Shown: positions 42,488 to 52,850, counted from the stretch's first letter. The stretch is DNA of 64,000 nt from an uncultured Verrucomicrobiota bacterium (GCA_903953565.1 CAJBKE010000004.1:1-64000), one strand, 5' to 3'. The notes: generated by a model from the letters alone, not told the origin. Numbers and translations: made by a program.

Positions 42488-44482
42488 ATGAGCCTGCCCC
42501 ACGATATTCTCTCCTTGGCCGCGCGCGATGCGCGGGGACTTGCCATTGATGCCATCGCCGCCTGCAAAAGCGGCCACCTTGGTTTGCCGCTGGGCTGCGC
42601 CGAAATCGGTGCGGTCCTTTTCGGAACTGCTCTTCGCTACAATCCCAAAGAGCCTCGCTGGTTGAACCGCGATCGTTTCGTTCTCTCTGCGGGTCACGGC
42701 AGCATGTTCCTCTACAGCTGGCTGCACCTTGCGGGCTTCGAGGTGTCCCTCGAAGAGGTGAAAAACTTCCGCCAGCTCGGCAGCATAACGCCCGGACATC
42801 CGGAATTCGGCGAGACGCCGGGAGTAGAGGCAACGACGGGGCCGCTCGGGCAAGGTGTGGCCAATGCGGTTGGTCTGGCTATTTCCGGCAAAATGTCCGA
42901 AGCGCGCTTCAATACGCCGGAGCATCGTATTTTCGATCACAAGGTCGTGTGCCTCGCCGGCGACGGTTGCTTGCAGGAAGGCGTGGCGAGCGAAGCATGC
43001 TCGTTGGCTGGCCACCTCCAGCTGGACAACCTCATCCTCATTTACGATTCGAATAACGTCACGCTCGACGCGATGGCCTTGTTCACGCAAAGCGAAGACA
43101 CCATCGCCCGTTATAAAGCCTATGGGTGGGACGTGCAGGAGGTGGATGGGCAGAACATGGAGGAGTTCCTGCGTGCTTACGACAAAGCGAAGTCGGGGCA
43201 CGGCAAGCCGCATCTGATCGTGGCAAAAACACTCATCGGCAAAGGAATCCCTGAGGTCGCGGGAACGAGCAAGGCGCACGGCGAGGGCGGCGTGAAGTTT
43301 GCCGACGCGGCACGCGAAGGCATCGGCTTGCCCGCGGAAAAATTTCACGTCTCGGCCGAAGTCCGCGAATTCTTCGCCCGTCATGCCAAAGACCTCGAGG
43401 CGGAATGTGCCGATTGGCACAAGCGCTTCGATGCTTGGCGCGAGGCGAACAAAGATCTCTCGCATGAACTGGATGAATCCGTGGAGAAGGACTACCCCGA
43501 TCTCCTCAAGTGCATTCCGGATTATCCGGCCGATGCGCCCGACATCGCGACGCGCAAAGCCGGCAGCGATGTTTTGCAGCATGTGGCCAAGGCCATGCCT
43601 CTGGTCATTAGCGGCAGCGCCGATCTGCATGGCTCCACGCTCAACTACATCCAAGACGGCGGGGACTTCGACGCGCGCAACCACGCCGGCCGGAACATCC
43701 GCTTCGGTATCCGTGAACACGGGATGGCCGGTATCATGAACGGGATCGCCTATGACGGAATTTTCCATGCCAGCGGCGCGACCTTTCTTGTCTTCAGCGA
43801 CTACTGCCGCGGTTCCATACGCATTGCCGCGCTTTCGCATTTGCCCGTGGTCTACATTTTCACACACGACTCAGTCGGGGTGGGCGAGGACGGCCCGACC
43901 CACCAGCCGGTGGAGTCGGTTGCCGCTCTGCGGGCCATCCCGAACCTCGACGTGATCCGGCCGGCGGATCCGGCCGAGACGGCGGGGGCCTTCGCTGCCG
44001 CTTTCGACCGCAAAGACGGCCCCACGCTCTTGGCTCTTTCGCGCCAAGTGGCTCCCACCCTGCGTCAAATCCCCGAGGAAGATGCCCGGTTGGGGACGTT
44101 GCGGGGCGGATACATTGCGCGTCGCGAGACAGCGCCGCTCGCCCTTATCCTTTTGGCCACCGGCAGCGAATTGCACCTCGCCATGGAGGCGGCCGAAAAG
44201 CTGGGGCCCTCGGTCCGTGTGGTTTCCCTGCCTTGCTTCGAGCGTTTCGAGCGCCAGACCGATGCCTACCGTGAGGAAGTCTTGCCCGCGGCATGCGACC
44301 GCCGCATTTCCATCGAAGCGGGCGTCACGCAGCCTTGGTTCCGCTATGTCGGGCTCCGCGGCAAAGCCATCGGCATCGACCGCTTTGGTTTGAGCGCGCC
44401 GGGGGGCACGGTCATGAAACAGCTCGGGATCAGCGTCGACTCTTTGCTGCAGGCCGGCCAAGCCATGCTCGCCGCGCGATGA
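42488..44482 (+). CDS. tkt: Transketolase
   Basis: 664 residues. Thiamine diphosphate binding is shown by [20 protein letters not shown] with DSNNVTLD. Other family marks are [50 protein letters not shown] and [18 protein letters not shown]. It moves two-carbon units in the pentose phosphate pathway. I chose the ATG at 42488; an in-frame ATG at 42398 would add 30 poorly conserved residues. The amylase gene starts one base after its stop. Confidence 0.96.
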   Translation: MSLPHDILSLAARDARGLAIDAIAACKSGHLGLPLGCAEIGAVLFGTALRYNPKEPRWLNRDRFVLSAGHGSMFLYSWLHLAGFEVSLEEVKNFRQLGSITPGHPEFGETPGVEATTGPLGQGVANAVGLAISGKMSEARFNTPEHRIFDHKVVCLAGDGCLQEGVASEACSLAGHLQLDNLILIYDSNNVTLDAMALFTQSEDTIARYKAYGWDVQEVDGQNMEEFLRAYDKAKSGHGKPHLIVAKTLIGKGIPEVAGTSKAHGEGGVKFADAAREGIGLPAEKFHVSAEVREFFARHAKDLEAECADWHKRFDAWREANKDLSHELDESVEKDYPDLLKCIPDYPADAPDIATRKAGSDVLQHVAKAMPLVISGSADLHGSTLNYIQDGGDFDARNHAGRNIRFGIREHGMAGIMNGIAYDGIFHASGATFLVFSDYCRGSIRIAALSHLPVVYIFTHDSVGVGEDGPTHQPVESVAALRAIPNLDVIRPADPAETAGAFAAAFDRKDGPTLLALSRQVAPTLRQIPEEDARLGTLRGGYIARRETAPLALILLATGSELHLAMEAAEKLGPSVRVVSLPCFERFERQTDAYREEVLPAACDRRISIEAGVTQPWFRYVGLRGKAIGIDRFGLSAPGGTVMKQLGISVDSLLQAGQAMLAAR

Positions 44483-44483
44483 A

Positions 44484-46316
44484 ATGCGTTTCAGCACCGC
44501 GGTTCTGATCGTTGTCGTCGCTTCCGGCACGATCCGGGCCGAGGAATCCGTGAAGACAAGCGAGTTCGTGCCCGATTGGGCCAAGGATGCCGTTTGGTAT
44601 CAGATTTTTCCCGAGCGTTTTCGCAATGCGGATCCGTCGAATGACCCGACCAAAGCCGACATTGCCGGCGCATTCCCCCTGGCGCCGGATTTGCCATGGC
44701 AGATCCATCCTTGGACGTCCGATTGGTATGAGCGGCAGGTTTACGAAAAGGACGCGCCGATTCCTTTTCATCATCTTGTGCAGCGCCGTCGTTACGGGGG
44801 CGACCTGCAGGGCATCATCGAGAAGCTCGACTACCTGCAGGAGTTGGGCATCAACGCTATCTATTTGAATCCGGTCTTCGATTCGCCCTCGTCGCACAAA
44901 TACGACGGCATGAGTTACCATCATATCGATCCGAATTTTGGCCCCGATCCGGCCGGCGACCGGAAGTTGATTGCGGGGGAGGATCCAGGGGACCTTTCGA
45001 CGTGGGTGTGGACTTCGGCGGACAAATTAGCTCTCGAACTGCTCAAGCAGTGCCACGCGCGCGGAATTCGGGTCATTTTTGACGGCGTATTCAATCACAT
45101 GGGCCTTCGTAGCTGGCCTTTCCTTGATGTGATCGAGAAGCAGCAAGATTCAGCTTACGCCGATTGGTTCACGGTCAATTCCTGGCGCAATGAGGAAAAA
45201 GGCACGAAGTTCGATTACGAAGGCTGGTTCGGGCACAAAACGTTGCCGGAATTCCGGGAGGATGAGGAGGGGATCGTGGCTGGTCCGAGGGACTACATTT
45301 TCGCCGCGACCCGTCGCTGGATGGATCCCGATGGCGATGGCGATCCGTCCGACGGTATCGACGGTTGGCGCTTGGACGTCGCCTTCTGTGTGGCCCATCC
45401 GTTTTGGAAGAAGTGGCGCAAGGTGGTCAAAGGCGTCAATCCGGACGCTTACATCACGGCCGAATTGATCGATCCGGTGCCGGAGTTGAAGCCCTACCTC
45501 CAAGGTGACGAATTCGATGCGGTGATGAATTACAACTTCGCTTTTGCTTCCTCGGATTATTTCGCTGATGAAAAGACGCGGATATCCACCACCGAATTCG
45601 ACCGGCGTTTGCAGGAATTGCGCGAGGCTTTCCCTCCCGGAGTCGCCGAGGTGCAGCAGAATCTTTTCGGCAGCCATGATACCGACCGGATCGGCTCGCA
45701 CATCGTCAACCGCGATAAGGAGCATGCCAACAACTGGGAGGCTTACTTCAACTTCTCCAAAGTCGAGAACGGACAATACGACCCACGCAAGCCAACAACG
45801 GACGAACTGGAATCGCAAAAGTTATTTGCCGTGCTGCAGATGACCTACGTGGGTGCGCCCATGATCTATTACGGCGACGAGGTCGGAATGTGGGGTGCCA
45901 ACGATCCGGACTGCCGCAAGCCTATGGTGTGGGATGATTTGGTCTACGAGGATGAAGTCGCGCTGCCTGATGGTTCGAAGAAGGATCAGCCCGACAAAGT
46001 CGAAGTGAACCGCAACCTGCTCGAGCACTACCGCAAGCTGATCGCTTTGCGTCGTGACTTGTCTTCGCTGCGTCGCGGGTCCTTCGAAACGGTCTTGATT
46101 GACGACGAGAACCAGCTCTACGGGTTTCGTCGTAAGTTGAAAGACGAAGAGGTCATCGTGATCCTCAACAACTCGAACCAGAAACAAGAAGCTGCGCTCG
46201 AGGTGGCGGGCAGTTGGCAGGACCGCTGGAATGGTGGGCAGCTCGCCGCAACCGACGGCCGTTTATCGGTTCCTCTCGCGCCCCGTGGAGCCAGCATTTT
46301 GGTGCGGGCCGATTAG
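44484..46316 (+). CDS. Exported GH13 alpha-amylase/neopullulanase-type glycosidase
   Basis: 610 residues with a signal peptide (MRFSTAVLIVVVASGTIRA). The (beta/alpha)8 barrel begins at WAKDAVWYQIFPERFRNAD; family blocks are VFNHMG, the nucleophile Asp298 in DGWRLDVAF, the acid Glu327 in TAELID and Asp399 in GSHDTDR. An aspartate-rich DPDGDGDPSDG before the nucleophile could bind calcium. A small C-terminal beta domain ends the chain. Probably periplasmic, cleaving maltodextrins or cyclodextrins. Its start is one base after the tkt stop (TGAAATG), implying cotranscription; its stop shares TTAG with the convergent gene. Confidence 0.9.
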   Translation: MRFSTAVLIVVVASGTIRAEESVKTSEFVPDWAKDAVWYQIFPERFRNADPSNDPTKADIAGAFPLAPDLPWQIHPWTSDWYERQVYEKDAPIPFHHLVQRRRYGGDLQGIIEKLDYLQELGINAIYLNPVFDSPSSHKYDGMSYHHIDPNFGPDPAGDRKLIAGEDPGDLSTWVWTSADKLALELLKQCHARGIRVIFDGVFNHMGLRSWPFLDVIEKQQDSAYADWFTVNSWRNEEKGTKFDYEGWFGHKTLPEFREDEEGIVAGPRDYIFAATRRWMDPDGDGDPSDGIDGWRLDVAFCVAHPFWKKWRKVVKGVNPDAYITAELIDPVPELKPYLQGDEFDAVMNYNFAFASSDYFADEKTRISTTEFDRRLQELREAFPPGVAEVQQNLFGSHDTDRIGSHIVNRDKEHANNWEAYFNFSKVENGQYDPRKPTTDELESQKLFAVLQMTYVGAPMIYYGDEVGMWGANDPDCRKPMVWDDLVYEDEVALPDGSKKDQPDKVEVNRNLLEHYRKLIALRRDLSSLRRGSFETVLIDDENQLYGFRRKLKDEEVIVILNNSNQKQEAALEVAGSWQDRWNGGQLAATDGRLSVPLAPRGASILVRAD

Positions 46317-47092
46317 AAAACGAACGGAATGCCTTGGGCTGCGAAGGCGGCTTTTTCATCCGCCAGGTATTGATCAGCCAACTTCGTGAATCCTCCATCG
46401 GCACGGAACTTGGCCAAAAATGTATTCACTTCGGCCAGCAACGCGGTGTCCGCGGGTCGGAGGGCGATGGCCCACGATTCCCGCTGCAGTGGCGCGAGCA
46501 GCGCACGCACCTTGCCTGGGTTGCGTTGGGCATTCTGAAAGACCGACATCTGGTCGTAAATGAATGCGGCAGCTTTGCCCTGTACGACTTCGAGCACGGC
46601 GGAGTTTTCCTTCTCGAGGGTGAGGATGCGCGCGTTGCGAAGGTTGGCGCGGGCGAAGACCTCACCGGTGGTGCCCTGACGCACCACGATGGTTTGGCCT
46701 GCTTGGTCGAGTGAGGCCAGATCCGTTGCGGTGCTTGCCGCGGGGACCAGTGCAGCCAGCCCAGTGGTGAGGTAGGGCTCGGAAAAAGCCACGGCCTTGG
46801 CTCGTTCTGGCGTGGCGGTCATGGAGGAAATGATCAGGTCGATTTTGCCGGACTTCAGAGCCGGAATCAGTCCGGTGAATGGCATATTGGCGACCTCCAC
46901 CGGGCGCCCGAGATAGGTGCCCAAGGCTTCGGCGATCTCCACGCTGATTCCGGTAGGCTTACCCTCCGGACCGATTGTTTCAAAAGGCGGATAAGAAAGA
47001 TCCATACCGACTCGCAGCGGTGAAAGCTGGGCGGAGAGTGAGCCGGTGAGGAGAGCGAGAAGGGCGATGAGGTGTAGCGGCATGACGCGCAT
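46313..47092 (-). CDS. Amino-acid-type periplasmic solute-binding protein
   Basis: 259 residues from ATG at 47092; an ATG three codons later is equally possible. A signal peptide ([18 protein letters not shown]) precedes a family 3 binding-protein fold: [40 protein letters not shown] and [11 protein letters not shown]. The C-terminal region ends in [16 protein letters not shown]. It would deliver a polar amino acid to an ABC transporter, but no permease or ATPase gene is adjacent. It overlaps the amylase gene by 4 bases tail to tail and is divergent from mscL. Confidence 0.88.
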   Translation of the reverse strand: MRVMPLHLIALLALLTGSLSAQLSPLRVGMDLSYPPFETIGPEGKPTGISVEIAEALGTYLGRPVEVANMPFTGLIPALKSGKIDLIISSMTATPERAKAVAFSEPYLTTGLAALVPAASTATDLASLDQAGQTIVVRQGTTGEVFARANLRNARILTLEKENSAVLEVVQGKAAAFIYDQMSVFQNAQRNPGKVRALLAPLQRESWAIALRPADTALLAEVNTFLAKFRADGGFTKLADQYLADEKAAFAAQGIPFVF

Positions 47093-47173
47093 GGGAGCAC
47101 CCGGCCGCGGGGGCGTCAACAACCTCATTTGGACTCGCCTCGGGGGAAGGCGGGTGGCAGAAAAGCAACCGTT

Positions 47174-47596
47174 ATGTTGCAAGAATTCAAAACCTTCATC
47201 GCCAAGGGCAACGCCATCGACCTCGCGGTCGGCGTTGTGATCGGCGCGGCCTTCGGAAAAATTGTCTCCTCCCTCGTCGACGACCTCATCATGCCCCCGC
47301 TTGGTCTGATTTTCGGCAAAGTCGATTTCAGCCAGCTTTATGTCAGTCTGGACGGCAAGAGCTACGAGACTCTCGCGGTGGCCCAAGCGGCAGGTGCGCC
47401 GACTTGGAATTACGGGAATTTTATCACCGTTCTCATCCAGTTTGTTATCATTGCATGGGCCATTTTCCTCGTGGTTAAAGCAATCAACACGCTGAAGCAA
47501 AAAGAAGAGGCCAAGCCTGCAGCCCCGCCGGAACCTTCCGCCGAGGAAAAGGTGCTCCTCGAGATCCGCGACTTGCTGAAGAAGCAGTCCAACTGA
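47174..47596 (+). CDS. mscL: Large-conductance mechanosensitive channel
   Basis: 140 residues. The N-terminal amphipathic helix and pore helix read [20 protein letters not shown] followed by [16 protein letters not shown]; the second helix is [20 protein letters not shown], and the C-terminal helical bundle [14 protein letters not shown]. It forms a homopentamer that opens under membrane tension. It is divergent from the solute-binding protein gene. Confidence 0.96.
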   Translation: MLQEFKTFIAKGNAIDLAVGVVIGAAFGKIVSSLVDDLIMPPLGLIFGKVDFSQLYVSLDGKSYETLAVAQAAGAPTWNYGNFITVLIQFVIIAWAIFLVVKAINTLKQKEEAKPAAPPEPSAEEKVLLEIRDLLKKQSN

Positions 47597-47639
47597 CCCC
47601 GGGGCTTGCTCCCGCCGCCGGGGCGTGTTTGATGGCGGC

Positions 47640-49094
47640 ATGACGGAGCAAGGCAAACGCCCGGTTGTGGCCGTGGCCGGTGCGTCGGGTTTTGTCGGTT
47701 CTGCTTTGCTGCCAGAACTGACCGACGCCTTCGACGTCCTTGCCTTGCGCCGCACACCGGCCGCCGAATTGCCGGGCGTGCGCTGGCAACAGTGCGATCT
47801 CTTTTCGCTCCTGCAGACCGAACGCGCGCTCGAGGGCGTCGATTACGCGGTATACCTCGTCCACTCCATGCTGCCGGCGCGCCTCACCCAGGCGCGGTTC
47901 GAGGACATGGATTTCATTCTAGCCGACAACTTTGCCCGGTCCGCTGCGCGTGCGGGGGTGAAGCAGATCCTTTATCTCGGGGGCATCATTCCGGACGACG
48001 CGCAGCTTTCCCGGCATTTGGCCAGCCGCCTGGAGGTTGAACGCGTGTTGGCCGCTCGCCGGGTGCCGGTAACCAGCCTGCGGGCCGGGCTCATTATCGG
48101 TCCCCACGGTTCTTCTTTCCGCATGGTGGTCCGTTTGGTGAACCGTTCACCGATCCTGCTCTGTCCTCACTGGACTCGCTCGATGACCCAGCCTGTCGGG
48201 CTACGGGACGTCGTCAGATTGCTCCGCTACTGCGTCGGGCGCGAGGAGATGTATGGGCGTGCCTTCGATTTGGGCGGTCCCGAAGTCATGACCTACGTCG
48301 ATCTGATGCGCCGCACGGCCGAGCGCCTCGGCAAGAAGCGTTGCATTATCGCGGTGCCCTTCATTCCGACCCGGCTGAGCGTGCTTGGCATGCGCATGAT
48401 CACGGGGGCCCATCGCGAACTGGTCGCGCCTTTGGTGGAAAGCCTCCGTCATGCCATGGTCGCGCACTCGCCGACACTCCAAGAACGCGCGGGTATTGTG
48501 GCCCAGCCCTTCGACGAAGCCCTCGACGAAGCGCTGCCGGCCGAGAAGGCGGCCTCGGAAGAAGCCGACGATCATCTCGCCCGGCGTCATGTGCATAGTG
48601 AGGAAGGGCTCTATGTGTGTTCGATCCAGCGTTTGCCGCTTCCTCCGGGTTACGATGCCATTTGGGTTGCGCGGGAATATGCGCGGTGGTTGCCATCATT
48701 CTTCAAGCGCGTTTTGAGAGTGACTGTCGACGAGCACCTCAACCTGGCTTTCCGGGTGACAGGGTTGAAACCTCCTTTGCTCGAACTGAGCTATGCCAGC
48801 AACCGCTCCTCGGCTGACCGTCCGCTTTATTACATCACCGGCGGTTTACTGGCCCGTCTGGGGACGACGCCGGACGGCCGTGCTCCTGCGCGCCTCGAGT
48901 TCCGCGAGAGCCCCGACCGGCGGAGTGTGCTGGCGGCCATTTTCAATTACAGCCCGGCCCTTCCTTGGTGGTTTTACCGTCTGACGCAGGCGCCCATCCA
49001 TCTGCTGGTCATGAAATTGTTCGGTTGGCACCTGGCGCGACAGCAACCGTTGGCCCGCCACGCCCCGGACGGTCGCCCGGTCGGTCATGCCTGA
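47640..49094 (+). CDS. NAD(P)-binding SDR/NmrA-like protein with C-terminal DUF2867-type domain
   Basis: 484 residues from ATG at 47640. The N-terminal Rossmann fold has VVAVAGASGFVGSALLPEL and a chain of atypical SDR marks (DYAVYLVHSML, KQILYLGGII, TSLRAGLIIGP). After about residue 290 comes a different domain (SEEGLYVCSIQRLPLPPGYD, YYITGGLLARLG, FRESPDRRSVLAAIFNYSPA) resembling the DUF2867 lipid/ligand-binding part found in such fusions. The substrate is unknown. It starts 43 bases after mscL. Confidence 0.82.
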   Translation: MTEQGKRPVVAVAGASGFVGSALLPELTDAFDVLALRRTPAAELPGVRWQQCDLFSLLQTERALEGVDYAVYLVHSMLPARLTQARFEDMDFILADNFARSAARAGVKQILYLGGIIPDDAQLSRHLASRLEVERVLAARRVPVTSLRAGLIIGPHGSSFRMVVRLVNRSPILLCPHWTRSMTQPVGLRDVVRLLRYCVGREEMYGRAFDLGGPEVMTYVDLMRRTAERLGKKRCIIAVPFIPTRLSVLGMRMITGAHRELVAPLVESLRHAMVAHSPTLQERAGIVAQPFDEALDEALPAEKAASEEADDHLARRHVHSEEGLYVCSIQRLPLPPGYDAIWVAREYARWLPSFFKRVLRVTVDEHLNLAFRVTGLKPPLLELSYASNRSSADRPLYYITGGLLARLGTTPDGRAPARLEFRESPDRRSVLAAIFNYSPALPWWFYRLTQAPIHLLVMKLFGWHLARQQPLARHAPDGRPVGHA

Positions 49095-49144
49095 TTGGAG
49101 TCGGTGCTTGTGCGGGGCAGTGGGCGGCCTGTAAGGATTTGTTC

Positions 49145-49624
49145 ATGAGTAAACTCCCTCTCCTTCTCTCCTTCATGTTGCTGGCAGCCAGCGGCATCCG
49201 CGCGCAGGAAGAAGCCGAAGCACCCAGCGCCACTCCCGAAGCCGAGGCATCGGCGACTTCCGTCGAAGGTGCCCCCGCGTCCGAGTCGCCCGCTGCGGCG
49301 TCCGAAGCACCGGTCATTCAAGCTGAAGACCTCGCCTCCATGGAGTCCAAGATCGGCAGCGAGGTGATCATCGAAGGCGTGGTCGCCAATGTTGGCCGCG
49401 GTCCGAGCGGTAACATAACCTTCCTCAACTTCGGTGATCGGCGCACGGGATTTGTTGCGGTGGTTTTCCGCCCCGCCTATGAAAAGTTTCCCGAGGGGTT
49501 CGACAAGTATGCGCAGCAGAAGGTGCGCGTGCGCGGTTCGCTGGAAAAATACCGCGATCATCAGATCCAGATCAAAATTTTCACACCGGACCAGATCGAG
49601 ATCGTCGCGTCCAGCACACCGTAA
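49145..49624 (+). CDS. Exported OB-fold-like protein with acidic Ala/Glu/Pro linker
   Basis: 159 residues. A signal peptide (LPLLLSFMLLAASGIRAQ) is followed by a low-complexity linker of Glu/Ala/Pro/Ser (about 22-60) and a small beta domain (about 62-158, KIGSEVIIEGVVANVGRG, ITFLNFGDRRTGFVAVVF, KVRVRGSLEKYRDHQIQIKI). The last part looks like the exported OB fold of the tRNA_anti/YdeI type often seen as DNA-binding-protein-like in secreted proteins. Function is unknown. The 66-base gap to the ribE end carries nothing else obvious. Confidence 0.7.
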   Translation: MSKLPLLLSFMLLAASGIRAQEEAEAPSATPEAEASATSVEGAPASESPAAASEAPVIQAEDLASMESKIGSEVIIEGVVANVGRGPSGNITFLNFGDRRTGFVAVVFRPAYEKFPEGFDKYAQQKVRVRGSLEKYRDHQIQIKIFTPDQIEIVASSTP

Positions 49625-49690
49625 ACATCTTCAACAAGCCAGCGCTAGAAGTTGCCGGTTGATCGCGATGTTCCTATCGCGATCACTCAG

Positions 49691-50296
49691 TTACTGTTTC
49701 GCCGCGTCGCCATCACCCATCAGGCGCTCGACGTATTTGGCGAGGATATCGAACTCGAGGTTCACGCGGTCGCCGACTTCGAGATCGCCCAAGTTGGTGT
49801 TTTCCAATGTGTGGGGAATAATCCACACGGAAAAGCTGTCCTCGTTGATCGCGGCCACGGTCAGGCTGGTGCCATTGATGGCAACCGAGCCCTTGAAGGC
49901 AAGATAGCGCGCGAAATCTCGGGGCAGCGACAAGTCGATGCGCAGGTCGGGGCCTTTTTCCTCCAACCCGACCACATCCGCAGTGCAATCAACATGGCCC
50001 TGCACGAAGTGTCCGCCGAGGCGACCGTCCACCCGCAAAGCACGCTCGAGATTCACGGGGTCGCCCGGCTTCAAGTCACCCAGATTGGTCCGGGAGAGAC
50101 TTTCCTCGAGCAGGTCGAACATGAATTGTCCCTCGCGATGCGCGGTCACGGTAAGGCAGCAGCCGTTGACGGCTACACTTTCCCCGACACGCACTCGCGC
50201 AGCCGAGCGCGGCGCACGCACGAGGAGTTGCACCGTTTTGTCGGAGCGCCGTAGCCAGACGACATCGCCGATTTCACGAACCAGACCGGTAAACAT
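49691..50296 (-). CDS. ribE: Riboflavin synthase alpha chain
   Basis: 201 residues made of two lumazine-binding repeats. The first starts MFTGLVREIG, with SVAVNGCCLTV; the second has GHFVQGHVDCTADV and SVAINGTSLTV. The enzyme dismutates two 6,7-dimethyl-8-ribityllumazine molecules into riboflavin. No FMN riboswitch is visible upstream, and no other rib genes are adjacent apart from the RibD-like fragment far away at 31222. It is divergent from the lipoprotein gene. Confidence 0.96.
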   Translation of the reverse strand: MFTGLVREIGDVVWLRRSDKTVQLLVRAPRSAARVRVGESVAVNGCCLTVTAHREGQFMFDLLEESLSRTNLGDLKPGDPVNLERALRVDGRLGGHFVQGHVDCTADVVGLEEKGPDLRIDLSLPRDFARYLAFKGSVAINGTSLTVAAINEDSFSVWIIPHTLENTNLGDLEVGDRVNLEFDILAKYVERLMGDGDAAKQ

Positions 50297-50416
50297 GGGC
50301 AGGATTATTTACCATTTCCCCGCGCGATGAAAAGAGAACAGCGCGTAAAAGGTTACCCGCTCGCAGATGTTTGGCTTGGCCGGGGAGAGGGGGACGCGGA
50401 TAATCCGCGAAATACC

Positions 50417-50956
50417 ATGCGCTCCCAGAAACCCACCAGCCTCATGCACTCTCCGCTTTCCCGACTCGCCCTTCTTCTCATTGCCAGTCTCAGCCTTTTC
50501 GCCAGCGGATGCGCCACGACCGGCCGTCCAGTCGCCGCTCCCGCCAAGCCCAAAACGGTTCCAGTCACGGCCACCGCGTATTCCAGCGGCGCCAAGTGCA
50601 ATGGTGCATGGGCCCATCGCAACGCGATCGGCGGTCGGCTCAAATCAGGCGCGGTCAATAGCGCTGCGACGGATTGGTCTCGCATTCCATTGGGGACCAA
50701 GTTCCGCGTAGTCGAGACGGGAAAAGTCTACATAGTCGACGACTACGGCTCGGCCATGGTCGGGAAGGATAAAGTGGATCTCTTCCACACCAGCTACCGC
50801 GATGTCTACCGCTGGGGGGTGCGTCAAGTGACGCTCGAAATCATCGAGTGGGGTTGCCCGGATAAAAGCTTGGCCGTGCTCAAGCCCCGCGCGCGCGCCC
50901 CGCACGTGCGGCGAATGGTCGAGGCACTCAAGCTGCAATCGTCCAGCGCCGGCTGA
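50417..50956 (+). CDS. 3D-domain (RlpA/MltA-C-like) lipoprotein
   Basis: 179 residues from ATG at 50417; ATGs at 50327 and 50444 are alternatives. The signal peptide ends in a lipobox (LFASGC, cysteine as acyl site). The mature part carries a 3D domain: VTATAYSS, IPLGTKFRVVETGKVYIVDD and YGSAMVGKDKVDLFH, with the three aspartates of the barrel. Such domains occur in lytic transglycosylases and RlpA-like cell-wall enzymes, suggesting a peptidoglycan-hydrolase role in the outer-membrane periplasmic face. Confidence 0.82.
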   Translation: MRSQKPTSLMHSPLSRLALLLIASLSLFASGCATTGRPVAAPAKPKTVPVTATAYSSGAKCNGAWAHRNAIGGRLKSGAVNSAATDWSRIPLGTKFRVVETGKVYIVDDYGSAMVGKDKVDLFHTSYRDVYRWGVRQVTLEIIEWGCPDKSLAVLKPRARAPHVRRMVEALKLQSSSAG

Positions 50957-50966
50957 GCGGGTTGCT

Positions 50967-52850
50967 TTAGCGCTGCAGACTTCCCTCGATGGTGTCAGCG
51001 GGCAGGGGATCCGCTTGCCAAGTTTGTCCGCTTCGCCCCCGTTCCGAGGGTGTGCTGAAGGTCAGGAGGTCCAACCGTAGCCGGAAAAACAGCGGGGAGA
51101 ATTCCGCTGCGCCACCCGGTTCGAGCAATCCCAGAACCGCCGGCGAGCGCTCCTGCAAGCGCGCGAGGAAGGGCATAACCCACCCGGGCGGTTGCCCCGA
51201 GGAGCGGTATTCCAGCGCGGCGAACCAGAGTTGCCAGTCCAGCCGCGGCATGTGAGGCATGAAGAAGGGCATCTGCGTGTTGCCCGGGTCCATCTTGTAG
51301 CGGAACCGGTAGGGAGCCCAGTTGAGTCCATCCGCACTCGCCTCGATCGTGATTTCTGGTCGCTCCGTGGTCATGACGCTGAAAAGTCCGTAGGAATTCG
51401 TGCTTCGAAATGCCCCGGTCGGACCGATGAGCGGCATTACCGTCGCCGGCGAAACAACGCGCAGCACGAGCAGGAGTTGCAATGTGGTCAGCACGAAAAT
51501 GATGACGGCGAAAAAAGGCGTCGCAACACGGTGGATTCGCTCGGGCCACCGAGTGGCTGCGGGCACATTCGGGCTCAACTCAAGCCGACGACGCAGGAAT
51601 TGCGGCCACCACGAATCATCAACGAGCGAAACGCAGAGGGCCAAGGTGAGCCAGTTGAAAAAGCCGTAGTGGCCGGACAGCATGATCAGAATCATGAGTG
51701 CGCTGAACGCCAGACAGGCGGTCATGCGCAGTCGTCGCGGGCCGGCAATGAGAAACGGGGCGACCAACTCGATGGCAAACACGCCGATAAGCGACACAAT
51801 GTGAAACCATCCCGGAACCTGCGCGATCCACCAGCTCATCCACACCGGAATAGGCTGGGTGAAGTAGTGGAAGCCCAGCGCCGTGCCGTCGAGCCACGCA
51901 TTGGTTCCTGTCGCATCGAATCCATAAAGTTTGACGACACCCGATTCGAACATGAGGCGGAAGAGAAGCCACCAGACAAGCCATCGGCCAATCCGCGAAG
52001 GTGCCGCGGAATCAAAGCCGAGGTAGCGCACCCACGGGACGTAGAAGACAACAAGCAGCCCGGTCTCAAGGAGCAGGGCATCCCATTGGAAATTCAAAAA
52101 AACGGGGACGGCCGAGGCAAAAGACAAGTAGCAGAGCCACGCCACGAAAGCCGAGGCGGCGGGTAGGAATCCGAGAACCAGCAAGGCCGAGGCAGCGGTG
52201 CCGATGCCAAGCCACACGTGCAGAGCGGAATCGCTCGCGCCGAACCAAAGAAGGCTCGGCATCTGCAGCCACCGCGCCGCGGTGCCGCCTTGAGAGGCAA
52301 AGTGATTTTGTGCCGCCGCGAGGTGATCGGCCACCGGAAGGATACCTTGCGATCCGGCCAAGCCGTCGATTTGCACCCAAAGGGAAACGAAAGCACTAAG
52401 AAAGACGAGGCCGACAAGGCGCGGAAAGAGATAACCGGAAATTTGGTAAGTCGGACGCCGGGTGGTTTGGCCCCAAAAGGCATTGGTGAGCGCGCCGCAC
52501 AACCCGCGATGACCCGCCACCCACGAATAGAAATATTCCGCCGCGACCCGGAAAGGTGGAAATCGCCGATAGAGCTTCTCCGCCCATTGTCCATCGCGGC
52601 CACCAGCGGCCAGGGCTTCCAATGCGGCACCAGCACCCGTGGCCAAGCTGCCATCCGTGCGGGCCAGGACAATCCGCGCAAAGGGAACGCCCCCGGCGGC
52701 GGCGACCACATCGGGCGGTGCCGACTGCAGGGTCCGATATTCCACCGAGCCGGCGGAGTCCGCTTGCCAGCGGTCGACCCAGCGCCGGCAAAAACTGCAA
52801 TCTGCGTCCCAGTAGAGCACGGGTTTGCCCTGTGTTTGCTGCGCGTCCAT
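50967..52850 (-). CDS. DCC thiol-disulfide domain fused to lipase-maturation-factor-like membrane protein
   Basis: 627 residues if translation starts at 52850; an ATG at 52961 would add 37. Residues 1-115 are a DUF393/DCC domain with the redox motif DADCSFCRRWVDRW. The rest resembles vertebrate LMF1: about ten membrane helices (FRLMFESGVVKLYG, FNFQWDALLLETGLLVVFYV as LNFQWDALLLETG) and a C-terminal soluble part with YRFRYKMDPGN, MPHMPRLDWQLWFAAL and WVMPFLARLQE. LMF1 helps lipases fold in the endoplasmic reticulum; bacterial relatives are unstudied. The fused redox domain may support disulfide formation. Divergent from the PBP gene. Confidence 0.87.
   Translation of the reverse strand: MDAQQTQGKPVLYWDADCSFCRRWVDRWQADSAGSVEYRTLQSAPPDVVAAAGGVPFARIVLARTDGSLATGAGAALEALAAGGRDGQWAEKLYRRFPPFRVAAEYFYSWVAGHRGLCGALTNAFWGQTTRRPTYQISGYLFPRLVGLVFLSAFVSLWVQIDGLAGSQGILPVADHLAAAQNHFASQGGTAARWLQMPSLLWFGASDSALHVWLGIGTAASALLVLGFLPAASAFVAWLCYLSFASAVPVFLNFQWDALLLETGLLVVFYVPWVRYLGFDSAAPSRIGRWLVWWLLFRLMFESGVVKLYGFDATGTNAWLDGTALGFHYFTQPIPVWMSWWIAQVPGWFHIVSLIGVFAIELVAPFLIAGPRRLRMTACLAFSALMILIMLSGHYGFFNWLTLALCVSLVDDSWWPQFLRRRLELSPNVPAATRWPERIHRVATPFFAVIIFVLTTLQLLLVLRVVSPATVMPLIGPTGAFRSTNSYGLFSVMTTERPEITIEASADGLNWAPYRFRYKMDPGNTQMPFFMPHMPRLDWQLWFAALEYRSSGQPPGWVMPFLARLQERSPAVLGLLEPGGAAEFSPLFFRLRLDLLTFSTPSERGRSGQTWQADPLPADTIEGSLQR

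Noticed and set aside
50297-50416. Possible FMN riboswitch upstream of ribE
   Set aside because: None of the conserved FMN-aptamer segments are present in the divergent region.
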